Below, in pieces: positions 51,663 through 60,412 of a stretch of DNA of 64,000 nucleotides; within the stretch, counting starts at the first letter, position 1; each line of letters opens with the position of its first letter. The position numbers were made by a program, and so were the translations under genes. The stretch spans positions 1-64,000 of the forward strand of contig JAECRO010000005.1 of assembly GCA_016000195.1 (NCBI GenBank). The letters are read 5' to 3'. Source of the DNA: Burkholderiales bacterium (GTDB lineage: Bacteria > Pseudomonadota > Gammaproteobacteria > Burkholderiales > Burkholderiaceae_C). The notes beneath the pieces were generated by a model. That model saw only the letters and a list, made by a program, of their open reading frames with translations, had not been told where the DNA came from and ran no database searches.

Positions 51663-52020
51663 GGTCTCGGGCTGCTTTCGCACCAATGAGGGGCAAAGAC
51701 GTTTTTTGCCATCCGCTCGTATCTGCAGACCATGCGCAAGCAGCACATCAACTTGTTTAGCTGTCTGGTCAGCGTCTTTGAGGCCAATCCCATCAAGCCT
51801 GACTTTTGCGGTTTGAACTGGGCTTGGGGGTTGGTAGTTACCATTTTTCAAGCCAAAATGGCCGTTTGCGCACGCTACACCTGCGCAAGCAGCTATCAAA
51901 AAAATAGCAAATTAAGCATCCAGGCAGGGCGCTTGCATGGAGCTTGTAACTCATTGATTTTGCTCAGAATTTTAAAATCGCTCCTTTTGAAAATGGTGAA
52001 AAAATCAATAGGTTACGAAT
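51663..52020. other. Non-coding stretch with no recognised gene
   Basis: No reading frame here resembles a known protein on either strand. Its only recognisable content is the dispersed repeat copy at 51850-51910, and the 3' 60 bases are AT-rich. Confidence 0.6.
51850..51910 (+). repeat. Dispersed repeat, copy E
   Basis: CAAGCCAAAATGGCCGTTTGCGCA, then CCTGCGCAAGCAGCTATCAAAAAAATAGCAA. The best-preserved copy in the window, useful as a reference for the family. Confidence 0.88.
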
Positions 52021-52306
52021 TTAGATGCAATCGCCCTGGGCATCCAGGAACACGCGGGTGGCCGGCTCCAGCCGGCAGAGTTCGCAGTCCACGCGGGCCG
52101 CTGCGCGTTCCAGCTCGCGCAGCGCATGCGGAAATCGCCGCCGCTGCGCCCGGAACAGCGCCAGCAGGGGCCGCCGCCGGCCGCGTCCAGTTGCAGGTCG
52201 TCCACCAGTTCAAAGCGCTCGGTGGTTCCGGCATTGATGGGGCGGCCTGCACCACCGTGCCGTAGGGTGCGAAGCCTTCAGGCGTCAGCGGCTGCGCCGT
52301 CAGCAT
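52021..52306 (-). pseudogene. allA: Decayed allA (ureidoglycolate lyase)
   Basis: Frame 1 starts MLTAQPLTPEGFAPYGTVVQA, a good AllA N-terminus. The likeness then jumps frame to INAGTTERFELVDDLQLDAAGG and again to RPLLALFRAQRRRFPHALRELER. At least two frameshifts are needed and the C-terminal half is missing. The ATG overlaps the upstream hydrolase stop by one base (TGATG), the relic of a coupled purine-degradation operon. Confidence 0.75.
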
Positions 52307-53643
52307 CAGGCAATACCCGCCTGATCGAGCATGGCGTGCAGCAGGACGTTGGCCCCGGCGGCGAGGTGCTCGGGCTTGGCGTCTTCGATCTCGTTGTGCG
52401 AGATGCCGTCCTTGCAGGGCACGAAAATCATCGCGGCCGGCGCGGTGCGGGCCACGTACACCGCATCGTGGCCGGCGCCGCTCACGATGTCGAGATGGGC
52501 CAGCCCCATGCGCCGCGCGCCTTCGCGCACCGCCGCCACCAGCGGCGCGGCGAAACGGGCCGGCGGGTAGTACACGGTCTGCTCGATGGCGACCGCCAGC
52601 CCGCCCGCGCCTTCCAGCGCGGCGCAGGCGTCGCGCAGGCGCCGGTCCATGCGGCTCAGGCCCGCGTCGTCGCCATGGCGAAAATCCACCGTGAACGTGA
52701 CCCGGCCGGGAATCACGTTGCGCGAATTGGGATGCACCTGCACATAGCCGACCGTGCCCCGGCCATCGGGCTGCTCGTCCAGCGCAATGCCGCGCACCGC
52801 CTGCATCAGGCCGGTGGCGCCCTGCAGCGCATCGCGCCGCAGCGTCATCGGCGTGGGGCCGGCATGGGCTTCCTGGCCCGTCACCACCACGTCGTACCAG
52901 CGCTGGCCCAGCGCCCCCGTGACCACGCCGAGCGGAATGTCGGCGTCTTCGAGCACCGGCCCCTGCTCGATGTGGGCCTCGAAGTAGGCGCCAAAGCGCG
53001 GCGCGCCTTCGGCCACCGCCGCAGGCGCAGCGCCGGCGAACCCGATGGCTTGCAGCGCCTGGCCGACGCGAATGCCATCGCGGTCCACCGCCTCCAGCAC
53101 CGAGGCCAGCGTGAAGGCCCCGGCATAGACGCCCGAGCCCATCATCACCGGCACGAAACGCGAGCCTTCCTCGTTGGTCCAGACGCACACTTCCAGCGGC
53201 GCAACGGTGCGGATGCCCGCGTCATTGAGCGTGCGCAGCACCTCCAGCCCGGCCAGCACGCCGTAGTTGCCGTCAAACTTGCCGCCGGTCGGCTGGGTGT
53301 CGATATGGCTGCCGGTGGCGACGGCCGGCAGTGAAGGATCCTGGCCCTCGCGCCGGGCAAACAGGTTGCCGATGCCATCGACGCGCACCGTGCAGCCGGC
53401 CTCGCGCACCCAGCGCACGAACAGCTCGCGCCCCTGGCGGTCGAGGTCGGTCAGGGCCAGACGGCAGACGCCGCCCTTGTCGGTGGCGCCGATGCAGGCC
53501 AGTTCCATCAGCGAGGCCCAGAGGCGCTGCGGATCAACCGACAGCGCCGGGCCGGGGCTGGCCGCGGGAAGCGGGGAGGCAGGGGCACGGGCAAGGGCGC
53601 TGGTTTGGGCAGTGGTCATGGCAGGCACAGATGCAGAAAGCAT
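52306..53643 (-). CDS. Allantoate amidohydrolase-like M20 zinc hydrolase
   Basis: 445 residues of the M20/AllC-hydantoinase group, which hydrolyse allantoate, ureidoglycine or N-carbamoyl amino acids. Seen: GSHIDTQPTGGKFDGNYGV and TNEEGSRF (metal ligands), AHIEQGP, the dimerisation domain HAGPTPMTLRRDAL and the C-terminal SGAGHDAVYVAR plus PCKDGISHNE. All look intact. The decayed allA immediately downstream points to purine-derived allantoate as the original substrate, but N-carbamoyl amino acids remain possible. The start may be 53643 or the ATG at 53619. Confidence 0.88.
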   Translation of the reverse strand: MLSASVPAMTTAQTSALARAPASPLPAASPGPALSVDPQRLWASLMELACIGATDKGGVCRLALTDLDRQGRELFVRWVREAGCTVRVDGIGNLFARREGQDPSLPAVATGSHIDTQPTGGKFDGNYGVLAGLEVLRTLNDAGIRTVAPLEVCVWTNEEGSRFVPVMMGSGVYAGAFTLASVLEAVDRDGIRVGQALQAIGFAGAAPAAVAEGAPRFGAYFEAHIEQGPVLEDADIPLGVVTGALGQRWYDVVVTGQEAHAGPTPMTLRRDALQGATGLMQAVRGIALDEQPDGRGTVGYVQVHPNSRNVIPGRVTFTVDFRHGDDAGLSRMDRRLRDACAALEGAGGLAVAIEQTVYYPPARFAAPLVAAVREGARRMGLAHLDIVSGAGHDAVYVARTAPAAMIFVPCKDGISHNEIEDAKPEHLAAGANVLLHAMLDQAGIA

Positions 53644-53750
53644 GCCAATTTGTGGGCGGCGGCTGCGTTTAACATCCAGCGACCCGACAACCCCGCAGGG
53701 TGGCGTGGCGGCACAGGCAGCGCCGCCCCACCCTGCTTTCCAGGATTTTC

Positions 53751-53810
53751 ATGACTTCTGATCTCGTTGCGCCTGAAACCCGTCTGTGCGCCGGCCGTGA
53801 ACACGCTTGA
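53751..53810 (+). CDS. Possible 19-codon leader ORF before the LRR-kinase gene
   Basis: An ATG at 53751 opens a 19-codon frame ending at the TGA 53808-53810, which overlaps the GTG start of the LRR-kinase gene (53800) in another frame. AGGATTTTC precedes it. It could couple translation of the kinase; no homology is expected at this length. Confidence 0.35.
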   Translation: MTSDLVAPETRLCAGREHA

Positions 53811-55137
53811 ACAACTGCGCTCGGGCGCACTGGCCGGCAGCCGGCGCCTGAGCCTGTCGTGCGGGCTGCAGGCCTTTCCGCCCGAAATCTTCGCGCTGGC
53901 CGACACGCTGGAAGTCCTCGACCTCTCGGGCAATGCGCTCAGCGCCCTGCCCGAAGACCTGGCGCGGCTGCACCGGCTGCGCATCATTTTTTGCTCGAAC
54001 AACCGGTTTGCCGAACTGCCCACCGTGCTGGGCCGGTGCCCACGGCTGGAGATGATCGGCTTCAGGGCCAACCGCATCCGCCAGGTGCCGGACGCCGCGC
54101 TGCCGCCGCCCTTGCGCTGGCTGGTGCTGACCGACAACCAGATCGCCGAACTGCCGGCCGGCATCGGGCGCTGCACGCGGCTGCAAAAGCTGATGCTGGC
54201 GGGCAACCGGCTGCAGGCGCTGCCGCCCGAAATGGCCGGCTGCACCCGGCTGGAGCTGCTGCGCATCGCCGCCAACCGCTTCAGCGCCCTGCCCGAGTGG
54301 CTGCTCCGGCTGCCGCGCCTGGCCTGGCTGGCGTTTGCCGGCAACCCGCTGGGCGAGGCCAGCGAAGCCGCTGCGCAGGCGGCCGCGCCACTGGCCCGCA
54401 TCGACTGGGCCAGCCTGCGCCTCGGGCAGCCGCTGGGCGAAGGCGCATCGGGCGTGATTCACGAGGCGCTGTGGCAGCGCGAAGGCGGCGCGCAGCCGGT
54501 GGCGGTCAAGGTGTTCAAGGGCGCGCTGACGAGCGATGGCCTGCCCCGGCACGAAATGGCCGCCTGCATCAGCGCGGGCGCGCATCCTGCCCTGATTGCC
54601 GTGCTGGGCCAGATCGCCAAGCATCCGGCCGGCGCCAGCGGCCTGGTGATGGCGCTGGTGGCGCCGCGCTTTCGCAACCTGGCCGCGCCGCCCAGCCTGG
54701 CGTCCTGCACGCGCGATGTGTATGAAGACGCGACCTGCTTCACGCTGCCAGCGCTCATCCGGCTGGCGCGCGGCATGGCGTCGGCGGCGCTGCAGCTGCA
54801 TGCGCGCGGCATCAACCATGGCGACCTGTATGCGCACAATATCTTGTGCAGCGCTGACGGCCAGGCCCTGCTGGGCGACTTCGGGGCGGCGTCGTTCTTT
54901 GCGCCCGATGGCGGGCCGCTGGCGCAGGCGCTGCAGCGCATCGAGGTGCGGGCATTCGCCTGCCTGCTGGAAGAACTGCTGGCGCGCTGCCTGCCGCTGG
55001 ACGGCTCGCCGGCCGTGCGGGACCGGCTGGCGACGCTGCAGGCTGAATGCGCCCGGGACGACACCGCCGCCCGCCCGCTGTTTGCGCAGATCGTGCAGGC
55101 GCTGGACGCCTGCCAGCAGGACGGCCAGCCGGCCTGA
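53800..55137 (+). CDS. Leucine-rich-repeat protein kinase
   Basis: 445 residues joining LRRs to a eukaryote-like kinase domain. The N-terminal 200 residues hold about seven LRR units (LEVLDLSGNALSALPEDLAR, LRIIFCSNNRFAELP, LRWLVLTDNQIAELPAGIG and LQKLMLAGNRLQALPPEM). The C-terminal kinase has a Gly-rich loop (GQPLGEGASGVIHEA), VAVKVFK with the ATP lysine, HGDLYAHNIL as catalytic loop (HGD instead of HRD) and DFGAAS. No TM helix or signal is seen, so it is cytoplasmic. The GTG at 53800 fits the family N-terminus better than the TTG at 53767. Partners unknown. Confidence 0.82.
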   Translation, partial: NTLEQLRSGALAGSRRLSLSCGLQAFPPEIFALADTLEVLDLSGNALSALPEDLARLHRLRIIFCSNNRFAELPTVLGRCPRLEMIGFRANRIRQVPDAALPPPLRWLVLTDNQIAELPAGIGRCTRLQKLMLAGNRLQALPPEMAGCTRLELLRIAANRFSALPEWLLRLPRLAWLAFAGNPLGEASEAAAQAAAPLARIDWASLRLGQPLGEGASGVIHEALWQREGGAQPVAVKVFKGALTSDGLPRHEMAACISAGAHPALIAVLGQIAKHPAGASGLVMALVAPRFRNLAAPPSLASCTRDVYEDATCFTLPALIRLARGMASAALQLHARGINHGDLYAHNILCSADGQALLGDFGAASFFAPDGGPLAQALQRIEVRAFACLLEELLARCLPLDGSPAVRDRLATLQAECARDDTAARPLFAQIVQALDACQQDGQPA

Positions 55138-55155
55138 GCGGGCCGAAGGCCACGG

Positions 55156-55371
55156 GCTGCGAAAGGCGAGCCGGTGGCGCAATACGGCCCGTTCGTCATG
55201 AACACCCAGGCCGAGATCCGGCAGACGATGGCCGACTACCAGCGCACCCGGTTTGGCGGCTGGCCATGGCCCGACAGCGCGCCGGTGCATGGGCGCGAGC
55301 CGGCCCGGTTTGCGCGCCACCCCGGCGGCGCCGAGGAGCGGCCCGGCGCCAGCGCCGGCGATCCGGGCTGA
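55156..55371 (+). pseudogene. 3' remnant of a pirin-family gene
   Basis: About 70 codons encode [20 protein letters not shown] then [20 protein letters not shown], the C-terminal end of pirin-like cupin proteins. The two cupin domains that normally precede are absent, and the fragment begins just after the LRR-kinase stop. Confidence 0.7.
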
Positions 55372-55383
55372 GTGGCCGGCTGC

Positions 55384-55413
55384 GCCCGGCGCACAACGTG
55401 AAATGCGCCGGGC
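55384..55413. terminator. 10-bp GC-rich hairpin
   Basis: GCCCGGCGCA and TGCGCCGGGC with a ten-base loop. No T-run follows, so terminator activity is uncertain. Confidence 0.4.
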
Positions 55414-55551
55414 CTGTCCGGGACTCGTGCCTTGTCCTACCTTTGCAGGCGCCATTGGATGGCAGCGCCTGAACCCCGGCGGTGTTTCCATGGAGCAGGG
55501 AGATTTCCTGATGTGCCGCAAGTCGATGGCGCATGAACAGACAGGTCATCC

Positions 55552-55992
55552 ATGCAGCCACTGATTACCTACCTTGTAGAAGACAACAAGACCATCCTGA
55601 CCAACCTGATGGAAACCCTGAGCGAGATAGCCCACCTGGAGATTGCCGCGCACTCGGCCACCCAGTCCGAGGCCAGCCAGTGGCTCACCCAGCATCACGC
55701 AAACTGGCACCTGGCCATCGTTGACCTGTTTTTAAGGCAGGGCACCGGCCTGGGCATCCTGGCGGCCTGCCGCGACCGCGAGCCCCACCAGAAAATCGTC
55801 ATTCTGACCAACTACGCCACGCCGGAAATCCGCCTGCGGTCGGCCGCGCTGGGCGCCGATGCGGTGTTTGACAAGTCCACCGAGCTTGACGGCCTGATGG
55901 ACTACTGCATCGAGCAGGCCAGCAATGTGAGGCCAGAACCCGTCCAGGAGGCGCAGCGTGAAGCCGGTTTGTGCAAGCGCTTGCTGAGCTGA
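55552..55992 (+). CDS. Stand-alone response-regulator receiver protein
   Basis: 146 residues, a single receiver domain: acidic pair in YLVEDNKTIL, phospho-acceptor Asp in LAIVDLFL at about residue 58, Thr in ILTNY and Lys in VFDKS, all in the right order. There is no output domain, so it acts by protein contacts. No histidine kinase gene is nearby, so its partner lies elsewhere. Confidence 0.88.
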   Translation: MQPLITYLVEDNKTILTNLMETLSEIAHLEIAAHSATQSEASQWLTQHHANWHLAIVDLFLRQGTGLGILAACRDREPHQKIVILTNYATPEIRLRSAALGADAVFDKSTELDGLMDYCIEQASNVRPEPVQEAQREAGLCKRLLS

Positions 55993-56074
55993 ATGATGCG
56001 TGTTGTCTGCGCTACATCGACCGGCATTTCAGACCTCGGCCAAAATCAGCGCACTTGTTTGCTGGGAGCTTGTT

Positions 56075-57019
56075 GTGAAAATTGGAATCCTGGGTGCGGG
56101 CGCATTGGGTTGCGCCATGGGCGGCGTGCTGACCGAGGCGGGCCATGAGGTCTGGCTGATCAACCGCAATGCGGACCAGGTCGAGGCGATGAACCGCCGG
56201 GGCCTGATGCTGCGCACCGACGGCATCGACCGCACGGTAGCGGTGCATGCGGCCACCACGGCCGGGGGCGTGGCGGGCGGCGTGGTCGATCTGGTGATCG
56301 TGCTGGTCAAGTCCTTTCACACCGCCGAGGCGATGCAGGGCGCCACCTCTTTGCTGGGGCCTGACACGGTGGTGCTGTCGCTGCAAAACGGCCTCGGGCA
56401 TGAAGACGTGCTGGCCGGCATCGTCGGCCGCCGGCGGCTGCTGGCCGGCAAGACCTATGTGGGCGGCACGCAACTGGCGCCCGGCCATGTGATTGCCGGC
56501 ACCCGCCACAAGCTGACCCTGATCGGCGAGCCGGACGGTGGCCTGTCGGAGCGGGTGCTGCGCATTGCCGGCATGTTCAATCAGGCCGGGCTGGACACCA
56601 CCGTCAGCGAAAGCATCTCGGGCGCCCTCTGGGACAAGCTGCTGGTCAATGTGGCCACCGGCGCCCTGAGCGGCATCACCCGCCTGCCTTACGGCCGGCT
56701 CTACCAGGCGCCCGAGCTGGAGGCCTGCGCCGTGGCCGCCGTGGCCGAGGCGATGGCGGTGGCCCGGGCCAGCGGCATCACCTTGAGCATTGCCGAGCCG
56801 GTCGATGCCTGGCGCATGGCCGGCGCCGGCCTGCCCTTCGAGTTCAAGCCGTCGATGCTGCAAAGCCTGGAAAAAGGCTCGATCACCGAGATCGACTTCA
56901 TCAACGGCGCGGTGGTGCGCCAGGGCGCCCAGGTCGGCGTGCCGACGCCGGTCAACCAGACGCTGCTGGCCTGCATCAAGGGCATCGAACGCGGCCTGGC
57001 TGGTTTTGCTATTAAATAA
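56075..57019 (+). CDS. 2-dehydropantoate 2-reductase-like (PanE/ApbA family)
   Basis: NADP-dependent reductase, 314 residues. Seen: Rossmann GILGAGALGCAMGGVL, LVKSFHTAEAM, SLQNGLGHEDVL, a catalytic-region lysine in ALWDKLLVNVATGALSG and the C-terminal EIDFINGAVVRQG. The GTG at 56075 has GGGAG six bases upstream. Since aroQ follows, it could act in pantoate synthesis or on another 2-oxo acid. The last codons and the stop lie in a dispersed repeat. Confidence 0.87.
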   Translation: MKIGILGAGALGCAMGGVLTEAGHEVWLINRNADQVEAMNRRGLMLRTDGIDRTVAVHAATTAGGVAGGVVDLVIVLVKSFHTAEAMQGATSLLGPDTVVLSLQNGLGHEDVLAGIVGRRRLLAGKTYVGGTQLAPGHVIAGTRHKLTLIGEPDGGLSERVLRIAGMFNQAGLDTTVSESISGALWDKLLVNVATGALSGITRLPYGRLYQAPELEACAVAAVAEAMAVARASGITLSIAEPVDAWRMAGAGLPFEFKPSMLQSLEKGSITEIDFINGAVVRQGAQVGVPTPVNQTLLACIKGIERGLAGFAIK

Positions 57020-57077
57020 GTAGCTGCCAGTGCACTACCCATCTGCGCAAGCAGCAGTTTTAATGCGCTTGTAGCTT
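57007..57077 (+). repeat. Dispersed repeat, copy F
   Basis: GCTATTAAATAAGTAGCTGCCAG, then CTGCGCAAGCAGCAGTTTTAATGCGC. It supplies the stop codon of the PanE-like gene. Confidence 0.7.
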
Positions 57078-57101
57078 GTATTCACCATTTAAGGACACTC
57101 C

Positions 57102-57548
57102 ATGAAAATTCTCATGCTGCACGGCATCAACCACAACATGTTCGGCAAGCGCGACCCCAGGCAGTACGGCACCATCACGCTGGACGAAATCAACGCCAGC
57201 CTGGCCGGGCTGGGCCGGGAACTGGGCGCGCAGATCGAGGCCTTCCAGACCAACAGCGAAGGCGAGATGTGCGAGCGCATTCACCGGGGCTACCAGGACG
57301 GCGTGGATGCGGTGCTGATCAATGCCGGCGCCTGGACGCACTACAGCTACGGCATCCGCGATGCGCTGGCCATCCTGACCTGCCCCATCGTCGAGCTGCA
57401 CATGTCCAACATCCATGCGCGCGAAGCCTTCCGCCACGTCTCGGTGTTCGCCGAAATCGTCAGGGGCCAGATCTGCGGCTTTGGCGCGGACAGCTACCTG
57501 CTGGCACTGCGCGCAGCGGTGTCCGCCGTTGAAGCGGCCCGGACATAA
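57102..57548 (+). CDS. aroQ: Type II 3-dehydroquinate dehydratase
   Basis: Shikimate-pathway enzyme, 148 residues, dodecameric in the family. Seen: LHGINHNMFGKRDPRQYGT near the N-terminus (the catalytic Tyr in RQYGT), FQTNSEGEMCERIHRG, LINAGAWTHYSYGIRDAL and ELHMSNIHAREAFRHVS with the catalytic His. AAGGACA precedes the ATG. The start reads LHGINHNMFGKRDP where typical AroQ has xxGPNLNxLGxREP, a somewhat divergent variant that may act on a related compound. Confidence 0.88.
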   Translation: MKILMLHGINHNMFGKRDPRQYGTITLDEINASLAGLGRELGAQIEAFQTNSEGEMCERIHRGYQDGVDAVLINAGAWTHYSYGIRDALAILTCPIVELHMSNIHAREAFRHVSVFAEIVRGQICGFGADSYLLALRAAVSAVEAART

Positions 57549-57659
57549 CGGCAGCCTGGCCGGTTGACGGCCACGCCGCATCCCGTCCCGTGCATCTGGT
57601 GGCTTGGCTGGCGGATTCGGCCAGGGCGCCGATGGCGCCGCACCGGCTTTTGAACGCCT

Positions 57660-59897
57660 TCAGGCCTTGCGGCGCAGCAGCCGCAGGCCGTTGGCCACCA
57701 CCAGCAGGCTGGCGCCCATGTCGGCGAACACCGCCATCCACATGGTGGCGCTGCCAAACACGGCCAGCACGAAAAACACGATCTTGATCCCGAGGGCCAG
57801 CGTGATGTTCTGCCACAGCACGGCATGCGTGCGCCGCGACAGGCGCACCGTCTCGGCAATGCGCCGCAGGTTGTCGTTCATGATGACCACATCGGCCGCC
57901 TCGATGGCAATGTCGGCGCCCGCGCCGCCCATGGCAAAACCGATGTCGGCCTGCGCCAGCGCGGGCGCGTCGTTGATGCCGTCGCCGATCATGCCGGTCG
58001 CGCCGTACCGGCCTTGCATTTCCCGGATGGCGGCCAGTTTTTCCTCGGGCAGCAGGTTGCCGCGCACGTCAATGATGCCGGCCTGCGCCGCCACTGCGCT
58101 GGCCGTGGCGGCGTTGTCGCCGCTGAGCATGACGGGCGTCACGCCCAGCGCCTTCAGCTCGGCAATCGCCTGGCGCGAGGTTTCCCTGATCGTGTCGGCC
58201 ACCGCAAAAATCCCCAGCACGCCCTGCCCGCTGGCCAGCAGCGTGACCGTGCGGCCCTGCTGTTCATGCAGCGCCAGCGCCGCTTCCAGCGCAGGCGAGC
58301 ATTGCCGGCGTTCCTCCACCAGCCGGTGGTTGCCCAGCGCATACGGTTGTCCACCGATCTGGCCCTGAACGCCCCGCCCCGACAGCGCTTCAAGCCTCTC
58401 GACCGCCTCTGCCGCCTCTGCCGGCAGGGCGCTTTGCAGGTTGCCATCCTTCAGCCCTTGCGCGATGGCGCTGGACACCGGATGGTCGGAGCGCGCCGCC
58501 AGCGTGGCCGCCAGGCGGCCGACTTCGGCCCGATCCGCGCCGTTCCAAACCTGCCACGCCACCAGCACCGGCTTGCCCTGGGTGATGGTGCCGGTCTTGT
58601 CCAGCGCCACGGCCTTCAGCCGGCGGGCCTCTTCCAGGTAAGTGCCGCCCTTGATCAATATGCCGCGCCGGGCCGCCGTGGTCAGGCCGCTGACGACCGT
58701 GACCGGGGTGGACACCACCAGCGCGCACGGGCAGGCAATCACCAGCAGCACCAGCGCCTTGTACAGCGCCTCCAGCCAGGTCCAGTCAAGCGCCAGCGGC
58801 GTCAAGGCGGCCACGGCCAGCGCCAGCAGGAACACCGCCGGTGTGTAGATGGCGGCGAAACGGTCGATGAAGGTTTGCGTGGGCGCGCGCGCGCCTTGCG
58901 CCTGCTCGACGGCATGGATGATGCGCGCCAGCGTGCTGTCGCTGGCGGCCGCCGTCACCCGCAGCTCCAGCGCGCCGGTCTGGCTGATGGTGCCGCCGAA
59001 CACGCTGTCGCCCGCCGCCTTGTCCACCGGCAGGCTTTCGCCGGTGACGGGCGCCTGGTTGACCGCGCTGGCGCCAGCCGTGACCAGACCATCCAGCGGA
59101 ATGCGCCCGCCGGGCCTGACGCGCACCGTCGCGCCCAGCGGCACGTCATTGAGCGGCACGCTGGTCCACTGGCCGTCCGGCTGACGAAGCTCGGCTTCTT
59201 CGGGCGCCAGCGCCATCAGGCCCTTGATGGCATTGCGCGCGCGGTCCACCGCCATGGCCTCGATCAGCTCGGCGATGGAATACAGCGCCATCACCATGGC
59301 CGCCTCGGGCCACTGGCCGATCAGGAAGGCGCCCGTGACGGCCACCGTCATCAGCGCATTGATGTTGAGCCGGCGCCTGAACAAGGCCGTGAGGCCTTTC
59401 TGGTACACCTCCAGCCCGGCCATGAAGATGGCGGCCAGCGCCAGCGCCATGCCGGCCAGCGTCCAGGGCAGGCCGGCGGGGGCAAAAAAGCTGATGGCCT
59501 CGGCCACGCCCGCCAGCACCAGCGCGCCCGCCAGCCGGGGCAGGCCCGGGGGCAGGCCGCCGTGACCATGCGCGTGGCCGTGGTCGTGCCCGCCATGGGT
59601 TTCGCCGACCGGCCCGGCGGCGGCAAACGGCTGCATCCTGTAGCCCGCCTGGCCTATCGCGCTGACCGCCGCCTGAAGGGCTTCGGCCTGCGCATCAATC
59701 GTCAGCGTGCGCGCCACCAGCTGAAAGCTGAGCGAGCGGATGCCCGGCACGCCGGCCAGCACGCGCCGGATGTCGGCCTCTTCAACCGCGCAGTCCATCG
59801 CCGGGATGCGAAAGCGCGCGGCGCCGGCGGGCGCGGGCGCGGCGGGAATGTTGGCAATGGCGGGCGTGTGGGAGGGTTGCTTGCAGCAGTCGCTCAT
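57660..59897 (-). CDS. Zn/Cd/Pb-exporting P1B-type ATPase
   Basis: 745 residues, inner membrane. An N-terminal HMA-like domain (about 25-90) has MDCAVEE in place of the usual MDCxxC, so one metal-binding Cys is replaced by acidic residues. A His-rich linker (HGGHDHGHAHGHGG) follows, then about eight TM helices with the CPC motif (IACPCALV), DKTGTIT phosphorylation site, TGES-type actuator and GDGINDAPAL. CPC with the C-terminal DMGASLLVVANGLRLL fits the Zn/Cd/Pb (ZntA/CadA) group. Divergent from a MerR regulator, whose operator sits in the shared promoter. Confidence 0.92.
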   Translation of the reverse strand: MSDCCKQPSHTPAIANIPAAPAPAGAARFRIPAMDCAVEEADIRRVLAGVPGIRSLSFQLVARTLTIDAQAEALQAAVSAIGQAGYRMQPFAAAGPVGETHGGHDHGHAHGHGGLPPGLPRLAGALVLAGVAEAISFFAPAGLPWTLAGMALALAAIFMAGLEVYQKGLTALFRRRLNINALMTVAVTGAFLIGQWPEAAMVMALYSIAELIEAMAVDRARNAIKGLMALAPEEAELRQPDGQWTSVPLNDVPLGATVRVRPGGRIPLDGLVTAGASAVNQAPVTGESLPVDKAAGDSVFGGTISQTGALELRVTAAASDSTLARIIHAVEQAQGARAPTQTFIDRFAAIYTPAVFLLALAVAALTPLALDWTWLEALYKALVLLVIACPCALVVSTPVTVVSGLTTAARRGILIKGGTYLEEARRLKAVALDKTGTITQGKPVLVAWQVWNGADRAEVGRLAATLAARSDHPVSSAIAQGLKDGNLQSALPAEAAEAVERLEALSGRGVQGQIGGQPYALGNHRLVEERRQCSPALEAALALHEQQGRTVTLLASGQGVLGIFAVADTIRETSRQAIAELKALGVTPVMLSGDNAATASAVAAQAGIIDVRGNLLPEEKLAAIREMQGRYGATGMIGDGINDAPALAQADIGFAMGGAGADIAIEAADVVIMNDNLRRIAETVRLSRRTHAVLWQNITLALGIKIVFFVLAVFGSATMWMAVFADMGASLLVVANGLRLLRRKA

Positions 59898-59919
59898 GGT
59901 TTTTATTTCCTGTGCCACC

Positions 59920-59950
59920 ATTAAAAACCCTGAACCCACTTGAAGGTCAA
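59920..59950 (-). promoter_or_regulatory. MerR-type promoter/operator of the metal ATPase gene
   Basis: On the minus strand TTGACC (59945-59950) and TTTAAT (59920-59925) are 19 bp apart, the over-long spacer typical of MerR-family control. The spacer carries an ACC...AGT...GGT dyad resembling CadR/PbrR operators. Confidence 0.75.
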
Positions 59951-59953
59951 GCC

Positions 59954-60412
59954 ATGTCCGCCATAAAACCTCTGCGCCTGATCGGGAAAGCCGCCGCCCT
60001 GAGCGGCGTCAGCGCCGCCAACATCCGTTTCTACGAGGCCCAGGGCCTGCTGGCGGCCGGCCCGCGCGCGGCCAACGGCTACCGCGGCTACGCCGACGGC
60101 GACATCCACCAGCTGCGCTTCATCCGCCTGTGCCGGGCGATGGACATGTCGCTCGATGAAGTGCGCACCTTGCTGAACCTGGACCTGGCTGAAAAAGCCG
60201 GATGCGCGGCGGCGAACGCCGCGCTCGAATCCCACATCGCGCATGTCGGCGAGCGCCTGGCCGAACTGCAGGCCCTGCAGGACGACCTGGTAAAGCTGCG
60301 CGCCTGCTGCGACGGCAGCGGGCCGCAGTGCCGGATCATGCAGGCGCTGCACGACCGCGCCGCGCACCTGCCGCGCGAAGAGGCGAAGTCGCGCGCGCAC
60401 CGGCATGTGTGA
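59954..60412 (+). CDS. MerR-family metal-responsive regulator (CadR/PbrR-like)
   Basis: 152 residues. N-terminal MerR helix-turn-helix (LIGKAAALSGVSAANIRFYEAQGLL), dimerisation helix (about 80-118) and a C-terminal metal loop with ACCDGSGPQC plus the upstream Cys in EKAGCAAAN, the three-to-four-Cys arrangement of Cd/Pb sensors. The tail ends RAHRHV. It is divergent from the ATPase gene and its start lies three bases from the -35 box, so it probably represses and activates the shared promoter. Confidence 0.92.
   Translation: MSAIKPLRLIGKAAALSGVSAANIRFYEAQGLLAAGPRAANGYRGYADGDIHQLRFIRLCRAMDMSLDEVRTLLNLDLAEKAGCAAANAALESHIAHVGERLAELQALQDDLVKLRACCDGSGPQCRIMQALHDRAAHLPREEAKSRAHRHV

Noticed and set aside
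51591..51899. A 102-codon minus-strand frame after the cytochrome gene
   Set aside because: It crosses a strong terminator and a dispersed repeat, and has no recognisable domain or ribosome site.
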